Positions 9,502-21,524 of a stretch of 64,000 bases of DNA are shown here, piece after piece. Every line of letters begins with the position of its first letter. The stretch's first letter is position 1. The stretch is taken from assembly GCA_027924585.1 (NCBI GenBank), contig BSBM01000812.1, positions 1 through 64,000 on the forward strand, written 5' to 3'. A program made the position numbers and the translations under genes. The stretch is from Larix kaempferi. Taxonomy: Eukaryota; Streptophyta; Pinopsida; Pinales; Pinaceae. Below the pieces are notes generated by a model. It made no database searches. It was not told where the DNA came from and saw nothing but the letters and a program-made list of their open reading frames with translations.

Positions 9502-12457
9502 TTACAGGATGAGAGACCATTGAGAAGCTTCATCATTTTTTATCAATTCTGCTGGAGCTAAAAGGAAGCCCACACTGGCCCTAGCATTAGCTTCCTTGTT
9601 TAGACTCCGGAGAACATGGAAATAGGAGGTAGAGTTGAAGTTTTGCAGCAATTTCCAGACCCTTTGCAAGGTCTTGTTGAGCACCGCATTATTGAAGTGA
9701 TATTCCGTGTTTAAGATTTTTATTAAGATTTCCGATTTCCAAAAAAATTGAATGTCTTTCTCTCCATTCCCATGTGCTATGTGACAATATTTGAGCAATA
9801 TTAATATTTCTGCTTGATTATTAGTACTCTTCCCTAGACCCCAGCTGAAGCTGCCATTAAAATGACTGTCAGGGGCGTAGATTACCCCTCCAGCTCCTGC
9901 TGTCCTTGGGTTTCCTTTAGCTGCTCCATCGAAAAAAAATGTGACTTCACCTTGATTCTTCCACCACTATTGGAATTCAGATTCATTGCACCGAAGTTGC
10001 CACTCTGGATTGCTGATAGAACGAGAAGAATTCTTATTCCTAGTTTGTAGCATTGGGGCTCCAATCCAGCTATTCTCTGCAGGAAGAAGCAAGTGATCTT
10101 TTTTAAAGGGACGATTTTGCATCGTTTCCAAAAGTAGCGCTTTGGCTTTAGAAACCACAACTGAGGGGGTGCACAAAAAGTTTTGGAAGATGCCATCATT
10201 CCTAGCTAACCACACTTCCAAGCAAATGTATTTTTGGATTGCATACCAGATTTTGGACCATAATGATTTTCTCTTAATCGCTTGAGGATAACGCTCTGTC
10301 TAAGTGGAAAATAAGATGACAATAGTGCTCTGAGATGGAATTTGAACGTTGAGACCCTGTAAAGCCTGCTTCCACACCTCCTGCGTGAATGGGAAATTGA
10401 TGAACACATGATCTATTGCTTCTTGAGTCGAAAGACAGAGAGGGCATCTGTGTGGCCCGATAATTCCATGCTTTGCTAAATTCTCACCTGTTAAGAGTCT
10501 TATGTGCATGAGGACCCAACTGAATTTTTTTTATCTTTGGGATGCCGAAAGAGTCCCAAACGTGCTTCCACAGAGCGGCTAGTTGAGTCTGGGGATGCTG
10601 CGATTGAAGGGCAGGGAATACCTAAGTTGCAGTGTAGACTCCCGTCAGTCCCCAGCCCCATTTATCCCTTGATCGGTTATGCACCGACGCTAAACCAACG
10701 AGGGTAGCGAGCATAATGCTCAGCTGGGTTTGCATCCTATCCGGCGGCCTAGGTAAATTCCATTCGTGCCAATTTCCAGCCTGGTCCCATGTAGAAATGT
10801 CAACCAGTTTAAGAATGCCACGCTGAGAGAGCTAGTCACATAATTCATGGATTTCGACTATGTGCCTGAGAGGTTGGCACCCATTATTTTATCCTCCCAC
10901 AACCAGATATTTCTCCCATTTCTAGGAATACGATAGAGATTTTCTTTGAAGAACTCCCATCCACGACTACACAGTTTCCAGAGCATGGTGCCTTTGCCTG
11001 AAATTCCTTCTTCCATGCTGTTCACTGATAACTCGTTCAAATATTTTTTAATTAGCACTTAGCTAACTGACTGACTTGGATTTGAGAAAATCTTCCACAG
11101 TATCTTTCCTCCTAGAGCCAAATTAGCTAACCCAGGATCTATGACCTGCAGACCACCTTCTGAGAATGGTCTTTTCACGATATCCCAAATCACCAAATGA
11201 TTTTTTTTTATTCCCCTTACTTCCTTGCCACATAGAGGTTCTAATTAGCTTTGAAACATTCTCAGTAATCATCTTTGGGGCCAAGAGAAATGATGCCTGA
11301 TAAATAGGCAAAGAGGAGATAACCGATTTGATAAGAGTTAACTTTCCAGCGGTGGTGAGCCACTATCCACCACAGGCTACCATTTTTGACTTGATTTTAC
11401 TGATGACTTCGAGCCAATGAGAATCCTTAGTGATGCCTAGAGTTAAAGGCAGGCCAAGATACTTAAATGTTTCCTATGTTACAAAGCCCGTATAGCCTAA
11501 GAAGTGGGAAATTTGTTGAATGGTAGTTTGATGTACCTTCCAGCCATACACAACACTTTTTCTCTTATTGGCAAGAGCTCCAGAGACTCTGCATAAGCTT
11601 TGTATAACTTTATTGAAAACCCTTGCAATTTTAACAAAGGCGCCTCCCAAAAGGAGAGAATCATCTGCGAATAAGGCATGGTTATTAGGTTCAAGGTCTT
11701 TCATCAATCGAATGCCAGGAAATGTCCCTGCTACTTTCTCTGCAGTCAAATTTCGACTAAGAGAGGCTACCATCAAAATATACAAGAATGGGGACAAGGG
11801 GCAGCCCTGCTTTATACCCCGAGAGCCTTGAAAGTAATTGGTCAGCCTTCCATTTACTAGAGGAGCAATCCAAGGCTTACCTATACAAGCTTTGATCAAC
11901 CTTACAAAGTCAGTGCTAAAGCCAAATGAAATAAGAACTTGAAACAAAAAGGAATGCCTTACCCAGTCGAAGGCATTAGCCATATCAAGCTTTATAATCA
12001 TCCCTTGTTCATTGCGTTGATGGCTAGAATGGATGGCTTCCTGCACAAGAATCACATTATCCATAATATGCCTTCCTTTCACAAATCCACCTTGACTGGG
12101 AGAGATGAGATTACCCAGCAATGGATTGATTCTATTAGCCATGAGCTTGGATAGAATTTTATAAGAAGCATTACACAACGAGATAGGCCTAAATCGATCA
12201 AAGGTCCCAGGGTTTGAATCCTTGGGAATTAAAGCTAGGAATGTAGAGTTTATGCTACCTCCAACCTTGGATTTTTAGAGGAAGCCCTTGATCATTCGAA
12301 ATAAATCCACCTTGATTATGTCCCAGCATATTCTATAAAAATGTATGGAAAAACCATCGGGCCCTGGGGCTTTGTCCGGCTCCATTGCCCAGAGGACATT
12401 GCTGATTTTAGTTTTAGTGAAGGGCTTCAAAAGGCTTGCATTATCTTCCTCCCCTAC
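9502..12457 (-). pseudogene. LINE1 ORF2, C-terminal part: RT, zf-RVT, RNase H
   Basis: RT begins with DKAPGPDGF (about 12370), then FRPISLCN, GFVKGRHIMDN, IIKLDMANAFD, GIKQGCPLSP and the catalytic FADDSLLLG (about 11660), which is intact. The thumb has SLPIYQASFLLAPKM (11300). The zf-RVT segment at 10509-10300 shows RCPLC..EAIDHVF. RNase H near 9930 starts FFFDGAAKGNP with NNQAE following; its third acidic position is changed (FFWKS). Stops at 12275, 11474 and others, and a frame change in a T8-9 run near 11200, disable it. Confidence 0.87.
12453..12457. repeat. Target-site duplication CCTAC, left copy
   Basis: CCTAC immediately before the 5' LTR, repeated exactly at 25975-25979. Confidence 0.93.
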
Positions 12458-14027
12458 TGTTGGGCAGGGCCCAAGTGGGTATAAGTTAGGATAAAGGGCA
12501 GTTTTGAAATTGCACAGTTTAGGTTGAGTGCGAAGAAGGAACAATTTTGTGGAGCGCGTAGTGCAGGGTATATGTTTAAGTTTTCTGAAGATATGCTATT
12601 GCGCAGTAACATCGCAGCGGTTAATTTTGGTAAAGAATATGAGTAAAGGTCGGATGAGGAAGCGACCTATTTTGAGTAAGGGATAGAGAGGACGATAGTG
12701 GAAAGTGACCCGTCTAAGAGAGTGGCGGCAACCAGTTGAGAAGCCATGCCACTAAGTCGATGACGACAGGCAGGTTAAAGGAGTGGAAAGTGACATGCCA
12801 TGATGCAGTTGTAACCGTTTTGCTGGTGACTGCAACTGTCAGAAGGGCATTAGAGCCACAAGGGGTCAAGTAAGGCATCCAAAGTGAGTGGAGCAAGCTG
12901 TTGACGGTGACAGGAAGAGTGGCGGGCATTCGCACCAGTTTGGGGAACCTTAGGGTTTTGGCATATTGATTGTAAAGACACAACCCATGGGCGCGATCTA
13001 TAAATAAGGCATATTTTGTAAGGGAAAGGGTTGTTGAATCTCTCATTTTTGTATTGTCATATTGATTACTCTTCATTGTTATTGACTGAATAGATCTCCG
13101 TGGAGATACAATTTTGTAAAGGATCTGCAAGCTGAGTGCGCAAAAGTTTATAGAGAGAAAGGAGAGTCTGCAGCTGAGTGCGCAGACAAAGAACTGTTGT
13201 ACCCTTCCCAAAGACTAATATAAAAATAGTTCTTGTGGACATAGCCTCCATCCTGGGTGTGAACCACGTTAAATCCTATGTAGTGTGATTGATTATGCAT
13301 TTGCATTTGCTTATTTGCTTACCATGGATGTCTGGATTCTCATTTATCATTTATTATGTTAATGCTTTTATATGTATTTTCCATAGGAGAAAGATGGGAA
13401 TAATATGTTAAGTATTACATGTATGGATAAATGTTGAATGCGCAGTATTCTAAGTCTGTGAAGGTATTAGTTTGTTGAATAATCACATACGTGGGTAGAG
13501 TTCGAGTTGTGTAATTCTCTTGATGCGCAGCACCAGAAGTGTGCAACATTGCGTGTTCATCTGTTTACGTTGGTTATAAGGTTAATAATACAAGGAAATA
13601 GACGAAGGGATAAACAGTAAGTGAAGTTGTCAATATGAGTCAAGTCTATGCAGGAAGCATATAGGTCAATTGCTCTGTCCTACTAGTTGCATCTTGCCTG
13701 AACCACGCAGTCCTTGGATGCGCTGGTCACATAAGCATCTTGGCTTGTAGACATGAGGACCACGACGCAATCTATCATCGCGTAGTCTTTAGTCCACAGC
13801 ACGAGTCCCACAACGCACTGCGCAGTAGTTCCATCCAAACAACTCATCACATTGCTATGGAAACCTGATTCCGCAGCGTCCCCATAGCTACACCTCGGGT
13901 GAGACCTTAGCCTATTCGCAGGTTGTTTCCGAAAGGGCCGGTGAAAAGGGGTTTTGTTGGTTCCTTGAAAATGCGAAAGAACCTGGGTCTACATTAGAAA
14001 CCTCTAGAACAATATCTTAAACCAACA
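12458..14027 (+). repeat. gypsy2 5' LTR (1570 bp)
   Basis: TG..CA ends with TGTTGG/CCAACA inverted tips. TATA box TATAAATAA at 12999-13007. Compared with the 3' LTR, the first 540 and last 360 bases differ at roughly one site in ten, but about 12997-13665 differs at only two sites, pointing to a sequence-homogenised tract. It also has an extra stretch of about 11 bases near 13810 absent from the 3' copy. Confidence 0.95.
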
Positions 14028-14029
14028 AA

Positions 14030-14042
14030 TGGTTTCGTTGCC
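14030..14042 (+). other. gypsy2 primer-binding site, decayed tRNA-Asp type
   Basis: TGGTTTCGTTGCC lies two bases after the 5' LTR. It matches the tRNA-Asp-complementary site known in Athila-type elements (TGGCGCCGTTGCC) at 10 of 13 bases; the three changes are contiguous. Confidence 0.55.
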
Positions 14043-14577
14043 ATGCTAAGAATCCGTGATGAGATGAAGTCAGGATGTGTGAAGTAGAAGAAGTTGAGCT
14101 GGGTTTCGACTTTTGGTATCCAAATAAGAAAGAAATCTGGGCTTGGTGTGACAAGACAGAGAGAGACTTCGCAAGGAAAGAAAACAGACAGCCACATCTC
14201 TATGACATTTAGTGGTTGAATAAATACCTGTGGGAAGACATTCATGAAGTTTTCTGGGTGTCTTTTGGGAACGAGCTCCACGAGTGGTTATCAAGGCTCG
14301 TAGAACACAGAAACTGTACCCCACGAGACGTACCGACCGAGTGGACACTGGAGTTGATTGAAAGGCTCAAAGCACTAGATAGTCCATTCTTATGAGAAGT
14401 CAAATTCTGGGTCGACAGTACATTACAAAGTTTTGTAACGCAGTTCGCTCTGGACATGCTTAAGTCCTACAGCGTAGCCGAAAGAGAGTTTTTCAAGGGA
14501 ATCAAAGGTAAGTATTTGAACAACCTCAGTCTATACATTAAAATGCTTTTGGCAGAGAAAGGTGTTTTTAGAATGCA

Positions 14578-16581
14578 GTGGATTTTTGTTTAAAATATGT
14601 CATGGTAGATAGTACATATAATGGGTCTTACGAAGAAACCCATAACCTGAGAAGTGGGAAAAGATACAAGTTCATTGCTGAGACAAATCCTAGACCACAT
14701 GGACTCCGCGTAGATACCCAGATACCATGTGAGCTTGATAATCAAACTACACCTCTGTCAGCCACGTATCATCCTATTATGCCATAGAACCAGCCGGTTG
14801 CACATACCGCAACCCCCTTATCTCAGAATCCGTCAGTCCAAAACCCGTCGGTTGCGAGCACCGCGCAACCCGCACCGTAGAACATCAGTACTGGTCACAT
14901 CGCAGGAGCGGGTTCCCAGCCTATCCCGACCCAGCCTACCCCATCTCAAGATGCCCCACTTCAGAACGTCTAACCTCAGATAATTACTCAGAGTCTTATC
15001 CCTAGCACCACTCAGAGAACTATGTCACCTAGAAGGAGGATGGATGATGATATCAAACTACCGATATTCAAAGGAACGGGTCTAGAAGACCCTGGTCAAC
15101 ACTGATTTCTATGTGAAGCCGTGTGGAGTGTAAAGCAAGTACAGGATGACGCTATGAAGCAAGCATAGCTCGTTACCACTTTCAGAGACAGAGCCTTGCA
15201 TTGGTTCATGAAATATTCGTAGGGACATAATAGAACACTAATGGAAATCAAGGCTACGCTCTTAGCAGAATTTAAGAAGCTGAAGTTAGAGTCGCAGTGT
15301 ATAACATAATTAAAAGAGATTAAGCATAAAACTAATGAAACAGTTTGGAAGTTTGATCAGAAATTTAAGACTCTGTTGGACCAAGTAAGCTTCGTTATAG
15401 CACCGCAACAACAAAAGGAATGGTTTATAGATGCGCTGTTGCTCCATATCAGACAACCTTTGATGCAACATAAAGTGGCTTCGCAAGTGGAATCCTTGGA
15501 GATCGCAATGAAGATAGAAGCTTCAACGATTGGAGAAAGTAGCACTGGGATGTCTCAGATTTAGAACCAGTTGGCTACCCTGACACTACAATTGCAGGAT
15601 ATTAAGAAAGGAAAGCAAGAAAGACAGGAAGTCTGGTGTACAGGTTGTAAGGGAGGAGGACACACTAAGGATCATTGCCCTTTATTCCAAGATTTCCTTA
15701 ACATGGGTGGACCAAACCCATTAAATCTAAACCCAAGGCCATGGTGTGAAATTTGCAGGACCAGAGGACACCGACCAGAAGACTGCCACATGATACATAA
15801 ATACGTAAGAACACCTAAAAAATTATATTGTAATTTCTGTAAGTCAGTGGGCCATGATGAATCTAATTGCCGTGCATATGAGCTCATGCTAGAAAGAAAG
15901 AAAGCTATTGAGCATATGTATGGAGGAATGTACATATTCCAAGAAGAGACTCCGCATAAACAAAATAATGTACAGAATGATCAAGGAGCGTACAGAGGCC
16001 ACGAAGGATACCGTGGGAGAGGAAGGAATAACGGGCCAGCGCAAGGACGAGGCCGAGGTCAAGTAATCTGTTATAACTGTGGCCAAGTAGGCCATGTATC
16101 TAGAGACTGTACCAACCCATGCACTATGTGTAGTTATTGTAAATCATTTGATCATGTTATTGAATACTGTCTAGTGTTAGATGTAGAAATGCAGAAAAGA
16201 AAACGGCCAAAGGAGCCGAACACAAATATTCAGTTGATCATAGCAGAGAGGAGGCCTGCAGATCCAAGTATTAATGTAGTGACGCGAAGTGGCACTATGA
16301 CAGGGAGAGATGGAGGAGCAGAAACTTTGAATTCAGGAGACTTTAACACTAAGCTGACTCCTCTTGAAACAATATGGATAGTAAAATTTGCAGGGAAAAC
16401 ACCTGCTTTTGACTTAAAGAAAAATAGAGAAGTCTTTGAGGAAGCACGGGATATCTTCACAAAATCAACACCTGAGTCACCAAGAATCCTGTTGTGCAGT
16501 GAAATACCGCATATGGAAGATATGCCATCTACTTATGACAGAACGAGTGCCGCAGTAGAGACAGGAACCTCTGTTGCGTAG
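14578..16581 (+). pseudogene. gag: gypsy2 gag: capsid domain and five zinc knuckles
   Basis: One frame, interrupted by about eight stops (for example near 14785, 15104, 15166, 15222 and 15562). Retrotransposon gag domain at about 15050-15490: LPIFKGTG, ALHWFMKYS, FKTLLDQVSF. Then five CX2CX4HX4C knuckles at 15637-15678, 15745-15786, 15829-15870, 16069-16110 and 16129-16170, where most plant gypsy gags have one or two. An RGRGR-rich basic linker separates knuckles 3 and 4. Expected role: capsid and RNA packaging. The true start upstream of about 14600 is not resolved. The region 14043-14577 is leader with no ORF that I recognise. Confidence 0.88.
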
Positions 16582-17331
16582 TTCCTCAGGAGATCCATGA
16601 TGTTGTTGAAGAGCCCAAACGCTATAACAGAATTGCAGAAGTTGTTAGATCAGTATGAACAGCGCAGCGAAAGTGAAACTACCGATAGCACAGTTCACCA
16701 TATCCAGAAACATAAGAGAACATGAAGATAAATGAGACTCAGTGCACAAATAGGAGATTATGAAATGGATGAGATCATTCTTGATCTGGGATCAGAAGTA
16801 AATGTCTTAACCAAACAAACATGGAAACAAATGGGCAGACCGAAGCTGCTGTGGTCACCTATCCAGTTGAGAATGGCCAACCAGGAGAAAGTCATACCTT
16901 TTGGACGGTTAGCCAATGTGGTTGTTGACATTGATGGAGTGCAAACTCACGCAGATTTTGAGGTTATCGAGATCGTGGATGATAGTCAGCCTTTTCCCGC
17001 ATTGTTAGGAATTGACTGGGCTATGGATAACCTCGCTATCATAAACTTGAAAACAAAGAAGATGATCTTCGAAGGAAAGAATCTCAGGGTTATCGCACCA
17101 TTGGACCCTTTAGATGGAGATAGATACAGCGAGCCGATTCAGGAAGAATCTAGGGCTCAAGATTTGGACCAACTGTACAAAATGACTGCGAACCAGGAGG
17201 ATTACATTAATCCTACTGCAGATGGAACACTCAGCTGGAGATGCGACAACTCTTGCATCTCAGACTTTGACGCAGGATTAGAAAAGTGGCAAAGTCGTAT
17301 GCACAAAGTATCTGCAAGGAGATGCGCGTAG
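16582..17331 (+). pseudogene. gypsy2 aspartic protease
   Basis: Follows gag in the same frame after a TAG (16579-16581); two more stops sit near 16722-16730. The protease fold is clear: ILDLGSEVNVLTKQTW (catalytic Asp, with DLG where DSG/DTG is usual), NVVVDIDGV, then LLGIDWAMDN. The tail ADGTLSWRC..GLEKWQ leads to a TAG at 17329-17331. Role: processing of the polyprotein. The Leu after the Asp may be normal for this lineage; I recall similar DLG(S/A) proteases in related plant elements. Confidence 0.85.
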
Positions 17332-19347
17332 ATTACAAAGTCACTGCCCTGGATTGGAAAGGAGGTAAGCCCAATCCCCACTTATGATGGTTTATCTAAT
17401 GTTTATTCCTTTATCAAAGACTATACTATAGCAATTGCAGATGAACATCGCTTACCAACACTAGATATGGCACTGAGTGAGACACCTGCCAGATGGTGGG
17501 CTGCGCATAAGCAGACATTGACCACATGGGATCAATGCAGAATTAAGATGCAGATCAGGTTTGCTGACAAGGTTACCCTACCATTTGAAAAATATAATGG
17601 ACAGATAGATCTAAGACAACATATTGATGTCTGTTCACAAGCATGGGAGGAGAGACCAAAGACAGAATGGGTGCATCTATTTGTGCACACGCTGGAGGAA
17701 CACATTCCAAAGAAGTGGTACTTAGACATGGAGTTGCGCAGGGAAACTACAGATTGGCCTACTATGACTGCGAACTTTCAGAAGAGTTTCAGTTTTGAAG
17801 ACGAGAGTCCTACGATAAATGATGCGCTGCAGATTATTAAGGAAAGAATATTCAGAACAGAATGTCCACATAAGAACATGACACTAGAGGAATTATTTGG
17901 AACTAACAGTATACCTGCAAGCTTACAGCAGGAATGGACCAAACAAGAAGAACATGCCATGGAATGTTATAACCTTGCTGAGGAAGCTGAAGAAAAAGAA
18001 GGAAGTGATGAGGAGGATCCGTGCAACATTAAGATACCTGAGTCGGAAGGTGCATACGAGGTAGAACAACATCCACTGGAAATCCCAGATATGAGTGGAC
18101 CTGTGAAAATAAGGAAAGTGAACATCGGCACCAGTGAAGAGCCAAAGTTCGCGTCTATTGGAGACTACTGGGATGATAAGACTGTTGCGGAGATTGCCGA
18201 TATATTACATGAATACCAGGAGTTATTCCCGACAAAGTTTACAGAGATCAAGGGCATCTTGGGAGACTTAGGAGTTATGAAGATACCTCTTAAACCAGGT
18301 GCAAATCCTGTTAAGCAGAGGCCCTATAGACTGAACCCGCGATACAAAGAACGAGTTAAGGCAGAACTTGATAAAATGCTCGATGCAGGGATCATCGAGC
18401 CAGTCGAAGAGTTCGAGTGGATAAGCCCTATGGTTGTCCAAGATAAGAAGACAAAAGGTGAGATCAGGATTTGTGTGGATCTCAGAAAGTTGAATGATGC
18501 TTCAATGCACGAACCATTTCCTACTCCTTTCACTGATGAGGTACTTGATAATGTTGGAGGAAATGAGGCCTATTCCTTTACTGATGGTTTTTCGGGATAT
18601 CATCAGATAAGAATTGATCCCGCGGATAGACACAAGACCACTTTTTCTAGTGAATGGGGGTTGTTTCAGTACACCGTAATGCCATTTGGTCTGAATAACG
18701 CGCCCGCCATCTTTTCCAGATTCATGGTTGCAACATTCAAGGATTTCATGCATAAGTTTTTAGAAGCTTATTTCAATGATTGGACAGTATTCGGGTTGAT
18801 GAAAAACCATTGCGCAAACCTCATATTGATGCTAGAAAAGTGTAGACAACATCAAATATCGTTAAACTTGAAGAATTGTATTTTTTGTGTACCTTATGGA
18901 ATTTTATTGAGACACATTATGTGCAAACGAGGCTTGATGGTTGATCCTGCGAAGATCGCAATCATTGTAAACTTGTCGACACCAAATTCAGTCCAACAGT
19001 TACGCACTACATTAGGGCATACCGGTTACTACAGGAAATTTATAAAGGGGTATGTGCAGATAACCGTAGCAATGGAGAAGCTGCTGAAGAAGGATGCGTC
19101 GTTCATTTGGAACACAGAGTGTGAACAAAGGTTTGACACCTTGAAAGAAAAAATGGTAACTGCACCGATCCTAGTTTTTCTAGACTGGGAAAAGCCGTTT
19201 CATGTCCATTTCGATGCTTCATGTATAGCGTTGGGAGTTGTCTTAGCACAACCAGGAGAGGGAGGTATTTACCATCCCATTGCATTTTCAAGTAGGAAAC
19301 TTTCATCTGCAGAGAAGCATTATACCACCACTGTAGAGAAGACCTAG
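17332..19347 (+). pseudogene. pol: gypsy2 second capsid-like region plus reverse transcriptase
   Basis: Same frame as gag and protease. About 17370-17860 is unlike pol and resembles a second gag/capsid helix bundle: PTYDGLSNVYSFIKDY, ALSETPARWWAAHK, TWDQCRIKMQIRF, WVHLFVHTLEEHIPKKWYL. An acidic linker follows (about 17960-18060). RT proper starts near 18200: PYRLNPRYKERV, GEIRICVDLRKLN, FTDGFSGYHQIRID, TVMPFGLNNAP. The catalytic box reads YFNDW in place of Y-x-D-D, so one metal-binding Asp is Asn. The RNase H start (FHVHFDASCIALG) is present. Frame is lost near 19335. Confidence 0.9.
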
Positions 19348-19700
19348 CTATGGTCTATGCACTGCAGAAGTTCAGGCACTACTTGCTTGGTGTGCACTTC
19401 TCTATGTTCACTGACCATTCTACTTTGAAATACCTGGTCAATAATCCAGTGTTAGGGGGGCAAATCTGTAGATGGTTATTACTCTTTCAGGAGTATGACT
19501 TTGAGATAATAGTTAAACCTGGAAGATTGAACTTAGGACCTGATCATCTGTCAAGGATTGAGTCAGGAGAAGAGCCAACGAACCTTGAATACAATCTTCC
19601 TGATGCGCAGTTGTTCGCCATCCAGATAGCTGATGAATATTACAAAGATATCATAGAATTTTTGACTACTGGGTTAGAACCCATAGAGTTCACTATGTAG
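19336..19700 (+). pseudogene. gypsy2 RNase H, C-terminal half
   Basis: After a one-base frame change the protein continues as LAMVYALQKFRHYLLG, FTDHSTLKYLV, LLLFQEYDFEI and GPDHLSRI, the standard end of gypsy RNase H. The TAG at 19698-19700 occupies a likely glutamine position. Confidence 0.88.
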
Positions 19701-20633
19701 CAGAAGAAGCAGCTGGTAGTAAGAGCAGACGACTTCACCATAATCGTAGGTCAGTTATACAAATAGGGACCGGATGAAGTACTACGCAGGTGTGTGTTAG
19801 AGCACGAGAAGCCATTTACACTGGCATATGCACATTCAAGAGCGGCAGGAGGTCACTACGCAGGAAGATCCACCGCACAGAAGATACTGCAGGTAGGGCT
19901 ATGGTGGCTTACGATTCAAAAAGATGCGAAGGAGCATTATTAGAGCTATGATGTCTGTCAGTGGGCATGAAGGCCATCATGAAGAGACGAGATGCCATAG
20001 GGCTATGAAGGCCATCATCAACGAAGTACGCCATATCATCCGCAAGAAAATAGAACTGTTGAAGCATTTAATAAGGTAATGGAGAATGCGCTAACTAAGG
20101 TGTGCAATGTGAATCGGGATGACTAAGACCTGCGCATTCCAGCCGTGTTATGGGCATACAGGACCACATGCAAGAAGTTGACTGGCCACACACCTTTTAG
20201 GATAGCATATGGATAGGAAGCAATAATTACAATGGAGTACATTGTTCCCAGCTTGAGAATAACTACTTTTACAGGCATCGCAGATCACGATGCACTAGAA
20301 GAAAGGATTCTACACTTGGTTGGTCTGGAGGAGGATTGCTTCATCGTAGGATTTCACCAACAAGTGCAGAAGGAAAGAGAAAAAGCATGGAATGATCGCC
20401 ATATAAAAAACAATACCTTTCAGTTAGGTGATCTAGTCCTCCTGTATGATAGCAAGTTCATGAAATTTCCTGGAAAGTTTAAGATGCATTGGCTTGGTCC
20501 ATATACTATTTTACATGTAACTAATGGTGGTGCAGTCCAGTTAGTCACACTAGCAGGAGATAACTTGCTTGGTTTAATCAACGAAAGCATATTTAAACCC
20601 TATCGGGATAGTCCTCCTTCGCAGAACCCTTGA
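19701..20633 (+). pseudogene. gypsy2 integrase remnant, catalytic core deleted
   Basis: The N-terminal zinc-binding region remains (AYAHSRAAGGHYAG..YDVCQW, about 19820-19960). The line then jumps to [17 protein letters not shown] (about 20025), so the part with the first two catalytic Asp is gone; the join lies in a short direct repeat GAAGGCCATCAT (about 19967 and 20007). The C-terminal part survives: LGDLVLLYDSKF, KFKMHWLGPYTILH (GPY type) to TGA at 20631-20633. At least five stops. No chromodomain. Confidence 0.85.
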
Positions 20634-20768
20634 TGATCAGAAAGAAAGGAAATCTCTAAGTGCCACATACAATTGAAATCGGGCACTAGAGGATGAGAAA
20701 GAGTCTGTATGCGATGTATGATGAGGAAATGTATATACCACTCAACACTGTTAAGATGTGCCGTTGCG

Positions 20769-20813
20769 CCAAAAAAAGAAAAAGGAAAAAAAAAAGAAAA
20801 AAAAGGGAGAGAT
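20769..20813 (+). other. Internal A-rich polypurine tract
   Basis: About 45 purines (runs of A broken by G, ending GGGAGAGA) between pol and the extra ORF. Could be a displaced or secondary polypurine primer site, or a simple A-rich repeat. Confidence 0.4.
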
Positions 20814-21249
20814 GAACCACACAGTTGAAGCAGAACATATAGCTGGACAATCCCAGTTCAGTAGATCGAGTGTGCAGATCAAGTTAAACAGACCAACTGT
20901 GGAGACCAAGTGGCTGCAACAAGAGGTATACATGGAGCTGCAGTTGCACAATTGAAACTAAAAAGGCACACGTGTAAATCAGAACCGCCAGCACATCATG
21001 ATGGAAAATGTTAACCGGGCAACTGTCGGCTGGTGAGTGGGCCGTTAGCCATGATGACACCACCGATAAAGTTAAGCATTAAATAGCGGATATGATGGTT
21101 TGGGGAATCATAAAGGAAGAAGTGACCGTAATCTAGCCAAGATCCGACTGACAAGCTGGCAATTGAACGCTAACTTAACTGACTTGACAGCTTGGCCATG
21201 CCGCCACCTTTTTGCAATTAAGGAAACATCATTGCTCTAGGGATGATGA

Positions 21250-21410
21250 TTGGTTGAAGTGACTGGAATCTCACATGAGATCTGGCTGACGTAGGAACCA
21301 TTAACCAATTCACTAACGAGAGCCCGCCACGTTTGAGACTACCAGGGCCTATAAATAGCGCTCAGGAAAGCAGTTATAAGTTTTTACTGGGAACTTTGCT
21401 CGTCTGTGTG
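21250..21410 (+). promoter_or_regulatory. Promoter-like region driving the gypsy2 extra ORF
   Basis: In order: inverted CCAAT (GATTGGTTG, about 21250), TGACGTAGG (bZIP/as-1-like core, about 21286), AACCAATT (about 21303), GCCACGTTTG (about 21326) and a perfect TATA box TATAAATAG at 21350-21358. The ATG of the extra ORF is at 21525, 167 bases after the TATA box. The rest of 20634-21410 is non-coding. Confidence 0.5.
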
Positions 21411-21524
21411 TGATTTCAGAGTTTCCACAACTAGAGAGCCGAGCAGCTTGTAGGTGCATGTATGAACCACTTTCCAGTGATGAAGTGTTGAAAGTATTCA
21501 TCCAGTCAGGTTTTTCAGGGAGTC

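Noticed and set aside
20758-20955. Lys-rich ORF around 20770-20810.
   Set aside because: Translation of the A-rich polypurine tract; no independent support.
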